Assembly: GCA_028693775.1 (NCBI GenBank)
Contig: JAQUUS010000013.1
Location: 1 to 13,160 of the forward strand
Length of the DNA: 13,160 nucleotides
From: Alphaproteobacteria bacterium
GTDB taxonomy: Bacteria; Pseudomonadota; Alphaproteobacteria; UBA9219
Reading direction: 5' to 3'
Shown here piece after piece: positions 6,522-12,744 of the stretch (positions within the stretch are counted from its first letter, which is position 1; the number at the start of each line of letters is the position of its first letter). The position numbers were made by a program, and so were the translations under genes. The notes beneath the pieces are model-generated. The model ran no database searches. It was not told the origin of the DNA and saw nothing but the letters and a program-made list of their open reading frames with translations.

Positions 6522-7556
6522 ATGTCGGTATTAGGTTTTGAAAAAAGCGAACTTCCCCCCAAATTATTCCTCTTCAAAAAGGCCGCTTACGGATGCGCGT
6601 GCCAGGAGACAAGCGAAGAGATTCTTTCCGAAGCCATCGACGCCTTCCTCTCGCCGATGCCCCCTGAAGAAAAATACAAAGCGTGGAAATACCTCGCCCT
6701 TCCCCGGGACCTCGAAGATCCGAAAACGGATTTGTACACATCGAGCACCGTCCGGCTGAACGCCGTTGTCAACATCCTGTTCCACGCGAGGGAAACCCGG
6801 AATCCTGAACAGGCCCTGGACGCCTATGCCTTTCTGGCTGGCATCTACAACGTCGACACAATCGTCGGCCCCAAAGGCCCCTTGGACAAACTAGGCAACG
6901 ATGATTTCGCCAACGTCTTTTATGCCGTTCAAAAACTGGACACGCTCGACAAACGACTGGATGCCTGCTTTTCGGTCAAAACGTTGCTGACGCCGCCTCA
7001 AACCGGCAAGCTGTTCGACCTCTTGATGAACGAAGCTTTCGAGCAAGAGTTCCTTGCCGACCATGCGCAAGATTTGTTGAAAATAGCCAAAAGCCCCTTC
7101 CTTGCGAACATCAGGGAGAAAGACGAAACCATCGCATTCGATCATTACGGCGAAGCCGCACTTGCCCTCGACTACGAGGCCTACAGGCTCGACGAAGCCA
7201 TGCGTCACCGGGCAAACGACGCGTTCATCAGGATTGCAGATGCGACGCAAGATCCATCGCTAAGACTGGATCTATACAAAAGCGCCCTGAAAAATCCGAG
7301 AAACGCCTCCTTGCGAAAATATGCATTGTACAGCGCCTATCAGAATGCAGAATATTTTTCCGACAACGTGCGCTTCGAAACGCTATGCGAAATCATGCAG
7401 TCCGCCAAAGGAAGCCCTTTCGCTTTCGGCCCGGAATCCGCAGACCTGCTGACCAAAATCGCGACAGAAGTGCTAAAGCTAAGCAGTCCCCTCTCGGCCG
7501 TTCGCCCGAAAGACAACGCGCGAAAAGGCCCCAAAGGCGACGAGCACCGGATTTAA
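6522..7556 (+). CDS. Hypothetical helical protein, second of a tandem paralog pair (344 aa)
   Basis: Collinear paralog of the preceding gene, diverged to perhaps a third identity by eye but with the same block order and length. Translation starts at ATG 6522 with GAGG five bases upstream, a better site than its partner has. No signal peptide or membrane segment is seen. The C-terminal tail is basic and low-complexity (RPKDNARKGPKGDEHRI), as in the partner. It lacks the partner's Cys/Tyr-rich stretch around NYCVCPNN, where it has an Ala/Leu/Tyr-rich stretch instead. It converges on fabF with a 17-base gap and no obvious terminator. Function is unknown. Tandem duplication with divergence suggests either heteromer partners or a lineage-specific expanded family. 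Confidence 0.8.
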   Translation: MSVLGFEKSELPPKLFLFKKAAYGCACQETSEEILSEAIDAFLSPMPPEEKYKAWKYLALPRDLEDPKTDLYTSSTVRLNAVVNILFHARETRNPEQALDAYAFLAGIYNVDTIVGPKGPLDKLGNDDFANVFYAVQKLDTLDKRLDACFSVKTLLTPPQTGKLFDLLMNEAFEQEFLADHAQDLLKIAKSPFLANIREKDETIAFDHYGEAALALDYEAYRLDEAMRHRANDAFIRIADATQDPSLRLDLYKSALKNPRNASLRKYALYSAYQNAEYFSDNVRFETLCEIMQSAKGSPFAFGPESADLLTKIATEVLKLSSPLSAVRPKDNARKGPKGDEHRI

Positions 7557-7573
7557 AAGAAACATCGAAAAGG

Positions 7574-8833
7574 TCAGACGGCCTTGAAGATCAGGCTGGC
7601 ATTCGTTCCGCCGAAACCGAACGAATTGGACAAAGCGGCTGAAATCTTCTTTTCCTTGGCCTTCAACGGCACCAGATCGATCCCGGAAAAGGCTTCGGAC
7701 GGATTCTGCAAATTAAGCGTCGGCGGCAGAATGCCGGTCATAACGGCCTTGATCGAGTAAATGGCCTCGACCGCACCGGCTGCTCCGAGCAAATGCCCCG
7801 TCGCCGATTTCGTGGACGACATCGAAACGTTCGCGATGCGATCTCCCATAAGCCGGAGCACAGCCTTGACCTCGATTTCGTCGCCCATCTGGGTCGACGT
7901 CCCGTGAGCGTTGATGTAGCCGATATCCTCGACATTGATCCCCGCGCGCTTGACCGCCATTTCCATGGCGCGGAAACCGCCGCTGCCGTCTTCGGCCGGG
8001 GCCGTCATATGATAGGCGTCGCCCGACAATCCGTATCCGATAAGCTCGGCATAAATCTTTGCGCCGCGCTTTTTGGCATGTTCGTACTCTTCGAGGACGA
8101 CAACGCCGGAACCCTCGCCCATCACGAATCCATCGCGATCCTTGTCATAAGGACGCGACGCCTCAAGAGGACGGTCGTTAAATCCCGTAGAAAGCGCGCG
8201 AAGCGCGCAGAATCCCGCAATACCCGGACGGCATATTGCCGCCTCGGCCCCGCCCGCGATCATGACGTCGGCATCGTCGAGCGCAATAAGCCGCGCCGCG
8301 TCGCCGATTGCATGCGCGCCTGTGGCGCATGCCGTCACTACCGCATGATTGGGCCCGCGATAGCCGTGTTTGATCGAAACCTGCCCTGAGGCAAGGTTGA
8401 TCAAGCTACGCGGAATGAAAAACGGCGACACACGGCGAGGTCCCTTTTCGTGCAGGACGATCGAGGTCTCATAGATCTCGTTCAATCCGCCGATGCCGGA
8501 ACCGATCATCACACCGATGCGATCGCGCTCTTCGTCAGTCGAGGGAACGTATCCCCCGTCCTTGATGGCTTCATCCGCCGCGACCATCGCGAAGTGGATG
8601 AAGGTATCCATTTTTTTCTGCTCTTTGGGCTCGACATAGAGATCGAGATTGAGATCTCCTTCGCCGTCGCCGCGAGGAACCTGTCCCGCGACCTGACAGG
8701 ACATATCCGACGGATCGAAATGAGTAATCCGCCCTATGCCGCTGGCGCCTTCCGTTAACCGTTTCCAGTTCCGTTCGACACCAACGCCCAGCGGCGAAAC
8801 CATTCCCATTCCCGTTACAACGACACGACGCAT
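7574..8833 (-). CDS. fabF: 3-oxoacyl-[acyl-carrier-protein] synthase II (KAS II)
   Basis: FabF condenses malonyl-ACP with acyl-ACP in the elongation step of type II fatty-acid synthesis in the cytosol. With the ATG at 8833 it has 419 residues (MRRVVVTGMGMVSPLG start), the normal length. The thiolase-fold active site is complete: Cys169 in TACATGAHAIG, His310 in NAHGTSTQMGD, Lys342 in SSTKSATGH and His347. The conserved GEGSG and the C-terminal SNSFGFGGTNAS are also present. The frame could start five codons earlier at ATG 8848, but GAGG inside that extension sits nine bases before the 8833 ATG, which I prefer. It follows acpP with about 32 bases between stop and start, and a hairpin lies in that gap. 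This acpP-fabF pairing is standard in proteobacteria, so FabF's own substrate carrier is made from the same unit. Confidence 0.97.
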   Translation of the reverse strand: MRRVVVTGMGMVSPLGVGVERNWKRLTEGASGIGRITHFDPSDMSCQVAGQVPRGDGEGDLNLDLYVEPKEQKKMDTFIHFAMVAADEAIKDGGYVPSTDEERDRIGVMIGSGIGGLNEIYETSIVLHEKGPRRVSPFFIPRSLINLASGQVSIKHGYRGPNHAVVTACATGAHAIGDAARLIALDDADVMIAGGAEAAICRPGIAGFCALRALSTGFNDRPLEASRPYDKDRDGFVMGEGSGVVVLEEYEHAKKRGAKIYAELIGYGLSGDAYHMTAPAEDGSGGFRAMEMAVKRAGINVEDIGYINAHGTSTQMGDEIEVKAVLRLMGDRIANVSMSSTKSATGHLLGAAGAVEAIYSIKAVMTGILPPTLNLQNPSEAFSGIDLVPLKAKEKKISAALSNSFGFGGTNASLIFKAV

Positions 8834-8850
8834 TGTTTCAAGCCTCATAT

Positions 8851-8877
8851 AAAAGCAGTCAGCAATTAAGCTGCTGC
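8851..8877 (-). terminator. Possible attenuator hairpin between acpP and fabF
   Basis: On the minus strand GCAG-CAGC (8877-8870) can pair with GCTG-(bulged A)-CTGC (8863-8855) around a six-base loop containing the acpP TAA. Four T residues follow (8854-8851), then AT. The stem uses the last Ala codons of acpP. The U-run is short and the stem has a bulge, so partial rather than full termination is more likely. That would give more acpP than fabF mRNA, in keeping with the known abundance of ACP. Confidence 0.4.
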
Positions 8878-9108
8878 TTTTTTGGCGGTGATGAAGTCGA
8901 TCGCATCTTTAACCGTGGCGATCTTCTCGGCAGCGTCATCAGGAATCTCGACGCCGAATTCTTCTTCAAAGGCCATCACGAGTTCGACAGTGTCGAGGCT
9001 GTCTGCGCCCAGATCATCGATGAAGCTGGCGTTGTCCGTGACTTTTGCAGCATCGACGCCCAAATGCTCTACAACGATCTTTTTCACTTGTTCTGCGATA
9101 TCGCTCAT
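8866..9108 (-). CDS. acpP: Acyl carrier protein
   Basis: Small acidic carrier whose phosphopantetheine arm holds the growing acyl chain in fatty-acid synthesis. From ATG 9108 it has 80 residues, the usual size. The 4'-phosphopantetheine attachment site is GADSLDTVEL, with Ser37. EEEFGVEIPDD and a helix-3/4 region typical of AcpP follow. An ATG two codons upstream (9114) is in frame, but AGGG ends only two bases before it, whereas that site lies eight bases from 9108, so I take 9108. The C-terminus ends in AKKAAA, and the Ala codons form one arm of the hairpin with fabF. Its upstream neighbour is the divergent lipoprotein gene at 9424. Confidence 0.97.
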   Translation of the reverse strand: MSDIAEQVKKIVVEHLGVDAAKVTDNASFIDDLGADSLDTVELVMAFEEEFGVEIPDDAAEKIATVKDAIDFITAKKAAA

Positions 9109-9423
9109 AATCATAGCCCTCTGTTGTTATCGACTACAGGCGCCGTTAACAAATTAACGACTGCCTCGAAACGTCCTCTCTATTCTGGGAAAATAATATT
9201 GTCCAGAACAGAAAACACACTTCCGACATAATTTTACCAAGCACCCCCAAAAGACTTGATTTTTGAAAAAATAATGTTAAGGCCCCAAAAAATTCATCAT
9301 ATAGCGAATCCTCGTTGATTTTCATGTCATTAACCGATTCCCGATCATAAAGACGCTTCCATCCAAACGTTTTGCAGTTTATGGTCTCTGGCATTCAACC
9401 ATACATATATAGAGCAGGTCTTT
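9109..9423. other. Divergent intergenic region between acpP and the lipoprotein operon
   Basis: About 315 AT-rich bases separating two divergent transcription units. It contains the candidate acpP promoter (9177-9205) and a short inverted repeat, GTTAA-CAAA-TTAAC, at 9145-9158 between that promoter and the acpP start, which could be an operator. Near the plus-strand gene, TACATATATAG (9402-9412) could hold a -10, but I see no matching -35. A minus-strand ORF crosses the region but looks spurious. No RNA gene or mobile element is seen. Confidence 0.5.
9177..9205 (-). promoter_or_regulatory. Candidate acpP promoter
   Basis: On the minus strand TGGACA (9200-9205, 5 of 6 to the -35 consensus) is separated by 17 bases from TAGAGA (9177-9182, 3 of 6 to the -10 consensus). 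Transcription would start near 9170, leaving a leader of about 60 bases that contains the inverted repeat at 9145-9158. The weak -10 keeps this tentative. Confidence 0.35.
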
Positions 9424-10275
9424 ATGAAATCCTGTCGCGCGCTTCGAGTTCTGTTCGCTCTCCTCTGCCTCTGCGCCCCTGCGGGCTGCGCCAGCGAATC
9501 TCCCCGCAACGCCCCGGGAATCGAAACGAACCGCCGAGGCGCATTTCTCAAAAAACAGGAAATTACCTCCGGCCAGTTTCGGCTGACGATCTATTCCCGC
9601 ATCATCGACGTCAACCAGCCTATCAACGTCTATATAGACGGCGACAGTCACGGACTGGTCCCGGCAGGCGGCCCCGGCATCGATCCGGCTCCCGACGAAG
9701 ACCTGACCCTGCGCCTTGCAAAAGAGGACCCCTCCGACAATGTGGTCTTTATCTCGCACCCCTGCCAATTCGACATCGACGATCCCTTCTGCCTCGAGCC
9801 TCCGCTCCAAACCGAACGCTATGGCGACTTGATCTGGAACAGCATGAATCGCGCCCTGAACTATGTTCTGGCCGTCGTCCCCCATCCGCAGGTGAATCTG
9901 ATCGGTTATTCCGGAGGCGCCGCGACAGCCGCTGTCATGGCCGCCCGCCGCTATGACGTTATTTCGCTGAGAACGCTCGCGGGCAATCTCGACCCGAACG
10001 GCAACGGGCTCCTGCACGGAAGCTTCCCGCAAAACGACTTTATCGATCCGATGCTAAGCGCCTACAAGCTCTCGAAATTGCCGCAAGAGCATTTTGCCGG
10101 TGAAGCAGATGTTTTCGTTCCCCCGTTCCTGATTCAGAATTTCGTCGACGCCGTCGGCAAAAGCCACTGCGTCAAAATCCTCCGTTTCCCGAATGCCTCT
10201 CACAAATACGGCTGGGAGAGCATATGGAAAGACAACGTACGGCGCACGCCAACCTGCGATTCCAACTTTTTCTGA
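9424..10275 (+). CDS. Alpha/beta-hydrolase-fold lipoprotein, 283 aa
   Basis: Probable exported serine hydrolase of unknown substrate. Residues 7-21 form a hydrophobic signal sequence followed by AGC (Cys22). The lipobox is imperfect because Pro stands at -3, so it may be a lipoprotein or simply a secreted protein. The nucleophile elbow is GYSGG (Ser163), preceded by the hydrophobic strand VNLI. GEADVFVPP supplies Asp229 in the usual acid position, and NASHKYGWE supplies His260, so the Ser-Asp-His triad is complete and in order. Six Cys besides the lipobox region (114, 123, 249, 278 and two in the signal area) would allow periplasmic disulfides. The start is ATG 9424 with AGG five bases upstream. 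Its stop codon overlaps the GAGG ribosome site of the OsmC gene, so the two are translationally coupled. Esterase/lipase is the likely broad class. Confidence 0.75.
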   Translation: MKSCRALRVLFALLCLCAPAGCASESPRNAPGIETNRRGAFLKKQEITSGQFRLTIYSRIIDVNQPINVYIDGDSHGLVPAGGPGIDPAPDEDLTLRLAKEDPSDNVVFISHPCQFDIDDPFCLEPPLQTERYGDLIWNSMNRALNYVLAVVPHPQVNLIGYSGGAATAAVMAARRYDVISLRTLAGNLDPNGNGLLHGSFPQNDFIDPMLSAYKLSKLPQEHFAGEADVFVPPFLIQNFVDAVGKSHCVKILRFPNASHKYGWESIWKDNVRRTPTCDSNFF

Positions 10276-10282
10276 GGATCCG

Positions 10283-10714
10283 ATGCCCAACGTCCTGCGC
10301 GCGGTTACAAACGAAAACGGCGAAAGCCCCTACGGGGTGACCATCTCGGTCTCGGGGCATCTCATCAAAGGCGATGAGCCCGTTTCGGCAGGAGGAGGCA
10401 ATACAGGACCGGCCCCGTATGATCTGCTGGCCGCAGCCTTGGGCGAATGCACCTGCATGACCGTCCGCATGTACGCCGAAAAGCAAAACTGGCCGCTTGA
10501 GGAAGTCGAAGTCATCGTCGAATTCCACAAGGAAAGAATGGAAGGCCACCGCTATCCCGTGGACGTTTTCGAGAAACGAGTCCTGCTTCGCGGCCCCGAT
10601 CTGACCGCCGAACAACGCGAAAAACTTCTGGAAATCTCGGCCAAGGGCCCCGTACATCGCACATTCGAAAACACCCCCATGATACGAACCTCCGAAGCCC
10701 CCGGCTCTCATTAA
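10283..10714 (+). CDS. OsmC/Ohr-family protein with one conserved cysteine replaced
   Basis: The OsmC family are small dimeric thiol peroxidases that reduce organic hydroperoxides with two conserved cysteines. The protein has 143 residues from ATG 10283, with GAGG (10274-10277) five bases upstream. The open frame extends further back inside the preceding gene, but that site fixes the start. The family core is clear: SAGGGNTGPAPYDLLAAALG, then CTCMTVRMYAEKQNWPL with the first conserved Cys (Cys56). The region that usually reads KCPVHRT has KGPVHRT here, with Gly122 in place of the second Cys. An extra Cys58 sits two residues after Cys56. Peroxidase activity is therefore uncertain. It forms an operon with the hydrolase-fold lipoprotein (7-base gap) and is followed by a small secreted protein gene. 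Confidence 0.88.
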   Translation: MPNVLRAVTNENGESPYGVTISVSGHLIKGDEPVSAGGGNTGPAPYDLLAAALGECTCMTVRMYAEKQNWPLEEVEVIVEFHKERMEGHRYPVDVFEKRVLLRGPDLTAEQREKLLEISAKGPVHRTFENTPMIRTSEAPGSH

Positions 10715-10808
10715 CGCGCTTCTTCTTGATGTTTTGGCTAAACGCTCGCATACTATGCAAGTATCCATGCCCCAGCTCGGCAAGCCCGTTCAACCCTCTG
10801 GAGATATT

Positions 10809-11192
10809 ATGCGTTTTTCAATCCTGGCAGGTCTTTCCCTGATTTTGATTTCCGGCAATGCATTCGCGCAACAACAGGTAACGCCTGCCGCCAAGCCCGT
10901 TATCGCAAATTACACATGCCCGACAAAAGTCCCATGCCTGGATGAAAGCGGACGTTGGTCTTCGGAACAATGGGCGCAGACCGGCAACACATGCATCAAA
11001 AGAGCGTTCAATCTCTCCAATGCGGAAACCGGAATTATCGACGATATCGCTGGCGTCGACATCGAGGGATTTCTGACGGCGATCCCCGGCTCGCTCCCGC
11101 CGAGCGCCGGCCCGGAACGCACACCGGTGTGCTCGATCCTGAAACATCCCGCCGGGCATTGCGTCCTTTATTGCGAACTCCAGCTTCTCTAG
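10809..11192 (+). CDS. Small secreted six-cysteine protein, 127 aa, unrecognised
   Basis: A clear Sec signal peptide covers residues 1-20 (MRFSILAGLSLILISGNAFA, cleavage predicted after AFA). The mature protein of about 107 residues starts QQQ and has six Cys (37, 43, 62, 108, 118, 122), suggesting up to three disulfides in the periplasm or outside the cell. The start is ATG 10809, with GGAGA five bases upstream. The frame is open 25 codons further, but that extension would disrupt the signal peptide. No family is recognised. It lies 94 bases after the OsmC gene, where TTGATG (10726) and TACTAT (10751) are only a poor promoter match. It ends at a strong intrinsic terminator and converges on the pilV-like gene. 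Confidence 0.75.
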   Translation: MRFSILAGLSLILISGNAFAQQQVTPAAKPVIANYTCPTKVPCLDESGRWSSEQWAQTGNTCIKRAFNLSNAETGIIDDIAGVDIEGFLTAIPGSLPPSAGPERTPVCSILKHPAGHCVLYCELQLL

Positions 11193-11214
11193 GCCGGTTT
11201 TTCAAAGAACCGGA

Positions 11215-11243
11215 GCGGCGCCTCAGGGCGCCGCTTTTTCTTT
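11215..11243 (+). terminator. Intrinsic terminator of the 9424-11192 genes
   Basis: A perfect 8-bp GC stem, GCGGCGCC with GGCGCCGC (11215-11222 and 11227-11234), has a TCAG loop and is followed by TTTTTCTTT on the plus strand. It comes 22 bases after the stop of the six-cysteine protein gene. The stop codon of the convergent pilV-like gene (11223-11225) sits in the loop, so both genes share this hairpin. On the minus strand there is no T-run after it. A second, weaker inverted repeat, CCGGTT/AACCGG, lies at 11194-11213. Confidence 0.9.
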
Positions 11244-12719
11244 AGGCTGAGTCCCATGCAGCCTCTTCTCCAACTTCTGAAGGGACTCCTTCTGGATGGA
11301 AAGCTGTTTTTTCAGCATGTCGTTTTCCTTCTTCAGCTCCTGAACAGCGCCGATAAGGGGAGCGACCAGAGCATCGTAATTGACGCCCTTGTAGCCCTGA
11401 GGATTCTCGCTGACGAGGTAAGGATAGATCTTCTCAAGCTCCTGAGCGATCACACCAAGGCTCTTCTTGCCGTTTTCCTTGTAGGTGAAGGAAATCGGCC
11501 TCATTTTCATGATATCGGCCAGAGGATCGGCAAGGGTCTGAATATTATCCTTGAGCCGTTCGTCCGAAACCGATGCGCCGCTGGTGTAGTAGAACGATCC
11601 GGCCCAGAAGCTGTTGGCATAAAGCAGGCCCGTAACGGTGGCGTCGCCGTTGACGTTAAGAGTGTATGTGCAGAACGTAACTCCGGTTTTATATGCGGAC
11701 GAACTGGCATGGCATTCGGTTCCGTTCAGCATGATCAGCGGGATCGCCGCCGTAATGTCGCTGTCGCCGGTCAGTGTGATAAAGGTCGGACTGGGAACGT
11801 TTTCCGCACTGCTACCGATGATGGCGCCGCTCGTTCCGAGCTGGATCGACCCGCCCTGAAGATACATGGCCCCGCCGCCCAAAGTGGTAAGATCCGTAGA
11901 CGACCCGAAGAGAACGTTGTTTCCGCCCATATAAAGGGGAACGGTCATCATGTTGAACTTCGGAGGAGTCGGCGCGCTAGGGGAATCGATCTGAAGCCTG
12001 GCGAGCCAAGGCACGGTCTCCGCAAGAGTCGAGGAATAATACGAGCGCGAAGCAATATGCCCCGAAGCAAGGGAAGCCGACGGCAAGCCGTAGGTTGTCT
12101 GAGGGACGACGGTCCATGCGCCGTAGGCGCCACAAGCATAGCTTGCGACAGGAGTTCCGCAAACGTTGTTGCTATATATAAACCCGCCGTCTCCGCCAAT
12201 AAGCGCGCTGATGCGGCCGCCGGAAGTGTCCGGAATTTGCTCGGTGCCCGTCGTGATAATCATGAACGAATAAGCATTGGCCGCGCCCGCCGTATCCTTT
12301 TTGACGCGAATGGTATAGCTGTGGCCGTAGGCATTGACGGTCGAGGAGTTAAACCCGGGAGGCAAGAATTCGCAAAGCCCCTGATTGCCCGAAGTGCTGA
12401 TGGCGGTCATGCAGTTCGCGTGGCCAGAGGGAGAAGTGGAGGTCGGCAACACAATGGCTTTCGTCCCGGTAAAACCGGAAAGCCACGTCTGCCCCGCGCC
12501 CTCCGTATTGCCGGCACTGGTCGTTGTGGATTGCAGGTAAGCGTTGACAGCGCTGATGAGTTGCTTCTGCTGGGCAGCCGCCGTCTGATCGCGCGTCTGC
12601 TGGTTACCGGCGGACATCAGGCGCCACAAGCCCCCAATAAGGACACCCGCGACACCGAGCACGATGGCCAATTCGATCAGAGTAAAACCGGATGTATTGC
12701 GATGGGAATTGCGGAACAT
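11223..12719 (-). CDS. PilV-like type IVb prepilin (pilus-tip adhesin) with C-terminal Peptidase S74 chaperone domain, 498 aa
   Basis: The start is ATG 12719, with AAGGA about seven bases upstream. An open extension to 12860 overlaps the preceding gene and would bury the leader, so I reject it. The leader is MFRNSHRNTSG, cut by prepilin peptidase before FTLIE (Glu16 is the conserved Glu5 of mature pilins), then a hydrophobic helix to about residue 33. Residues about 40-270 resemble the constant part of R64 PilV: FLPPGFNSSTVNAYGHSY, ALIGGDGGF, CGAYGAW and ASGHIAS. Residues about 260-380 look like Gly/Ser/Thr-rich tail-fibre beta structure. SDERLK (385-390) opens a full Peptidase S74 domain (GVIAQELEK, GVNYDALV), with Ser385/Lys390 as the self-cleavage dyad. 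A coiled coil covers about 455-488. I infer a trimeric tip adhesin that releases its last 114 residues. It lies 25 bases after the preceding gene and is probably in an operon with it. No shufflon recombinase is seen. Confidence 0.88.
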   Translation of the reverse strand: MFRNSHRNTSGFTLIELAIVLGVAGVLIGGLWRLMSAGNQQTRDQTAAAQQKQLISAVNAYLQSTTTSAGNTEGAGQTWLSGFTGTKAIVLPTSTSPSGHANCMTAISTSGNQGLCEFLPPGFNSSTVNAYGHSYTIRVKKDTAGAANAYSFMIITTGTEQIPDTSGGRISALIGGDGGFIYSNNVCGTPVASYACGAYGAWTVVPQTTYGLPSASLASGHIASRSYYSSTLAETVPWLARLQIDSPSAPTPPKFNMMTVPLYMGGNNVLFGSSTDLTTLGGGAMYLQGGSIQLGTSGAIIGSSAENVPSPTFITLTGDSDITAAIPLIMLNGTECHASSSAYKTGVTFCTYTLNVNGDATVTGLLYANSFWAGSFYYTSGASVSDERLKDNIQTLADPLADIMKMRPISFTYKENGKKSLGVIAQELEKIYPYLVSENPQGYKGVNYDALVAPLIGAVQELKKENDMLKKQLSIQKESLQKLEKRLHGTQPKEKAAP

Positions 12720-12744
12720 TTTTCTTTCCTTTTCTTGCGAAAAA

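Noticed and set aside
9146..9394. An 82-codon minus-strand ORF upstream of acpP
   Set aside because: It lies in the AT-rich divergent promoter region, has no ribosome site, overlaps the candidate acpP promoter, and its Phe/Leu/Ser-rich product has no recognisable feature.
11223..12350. Shufflon (inverting segments) at the end of the pilV-like gene
   Set aside because: I saw no repeated inverted 19-base-type sites and no site-specific recombinase. The gene ends at a terminator hairpin rather than a set of alternative 3' ends.
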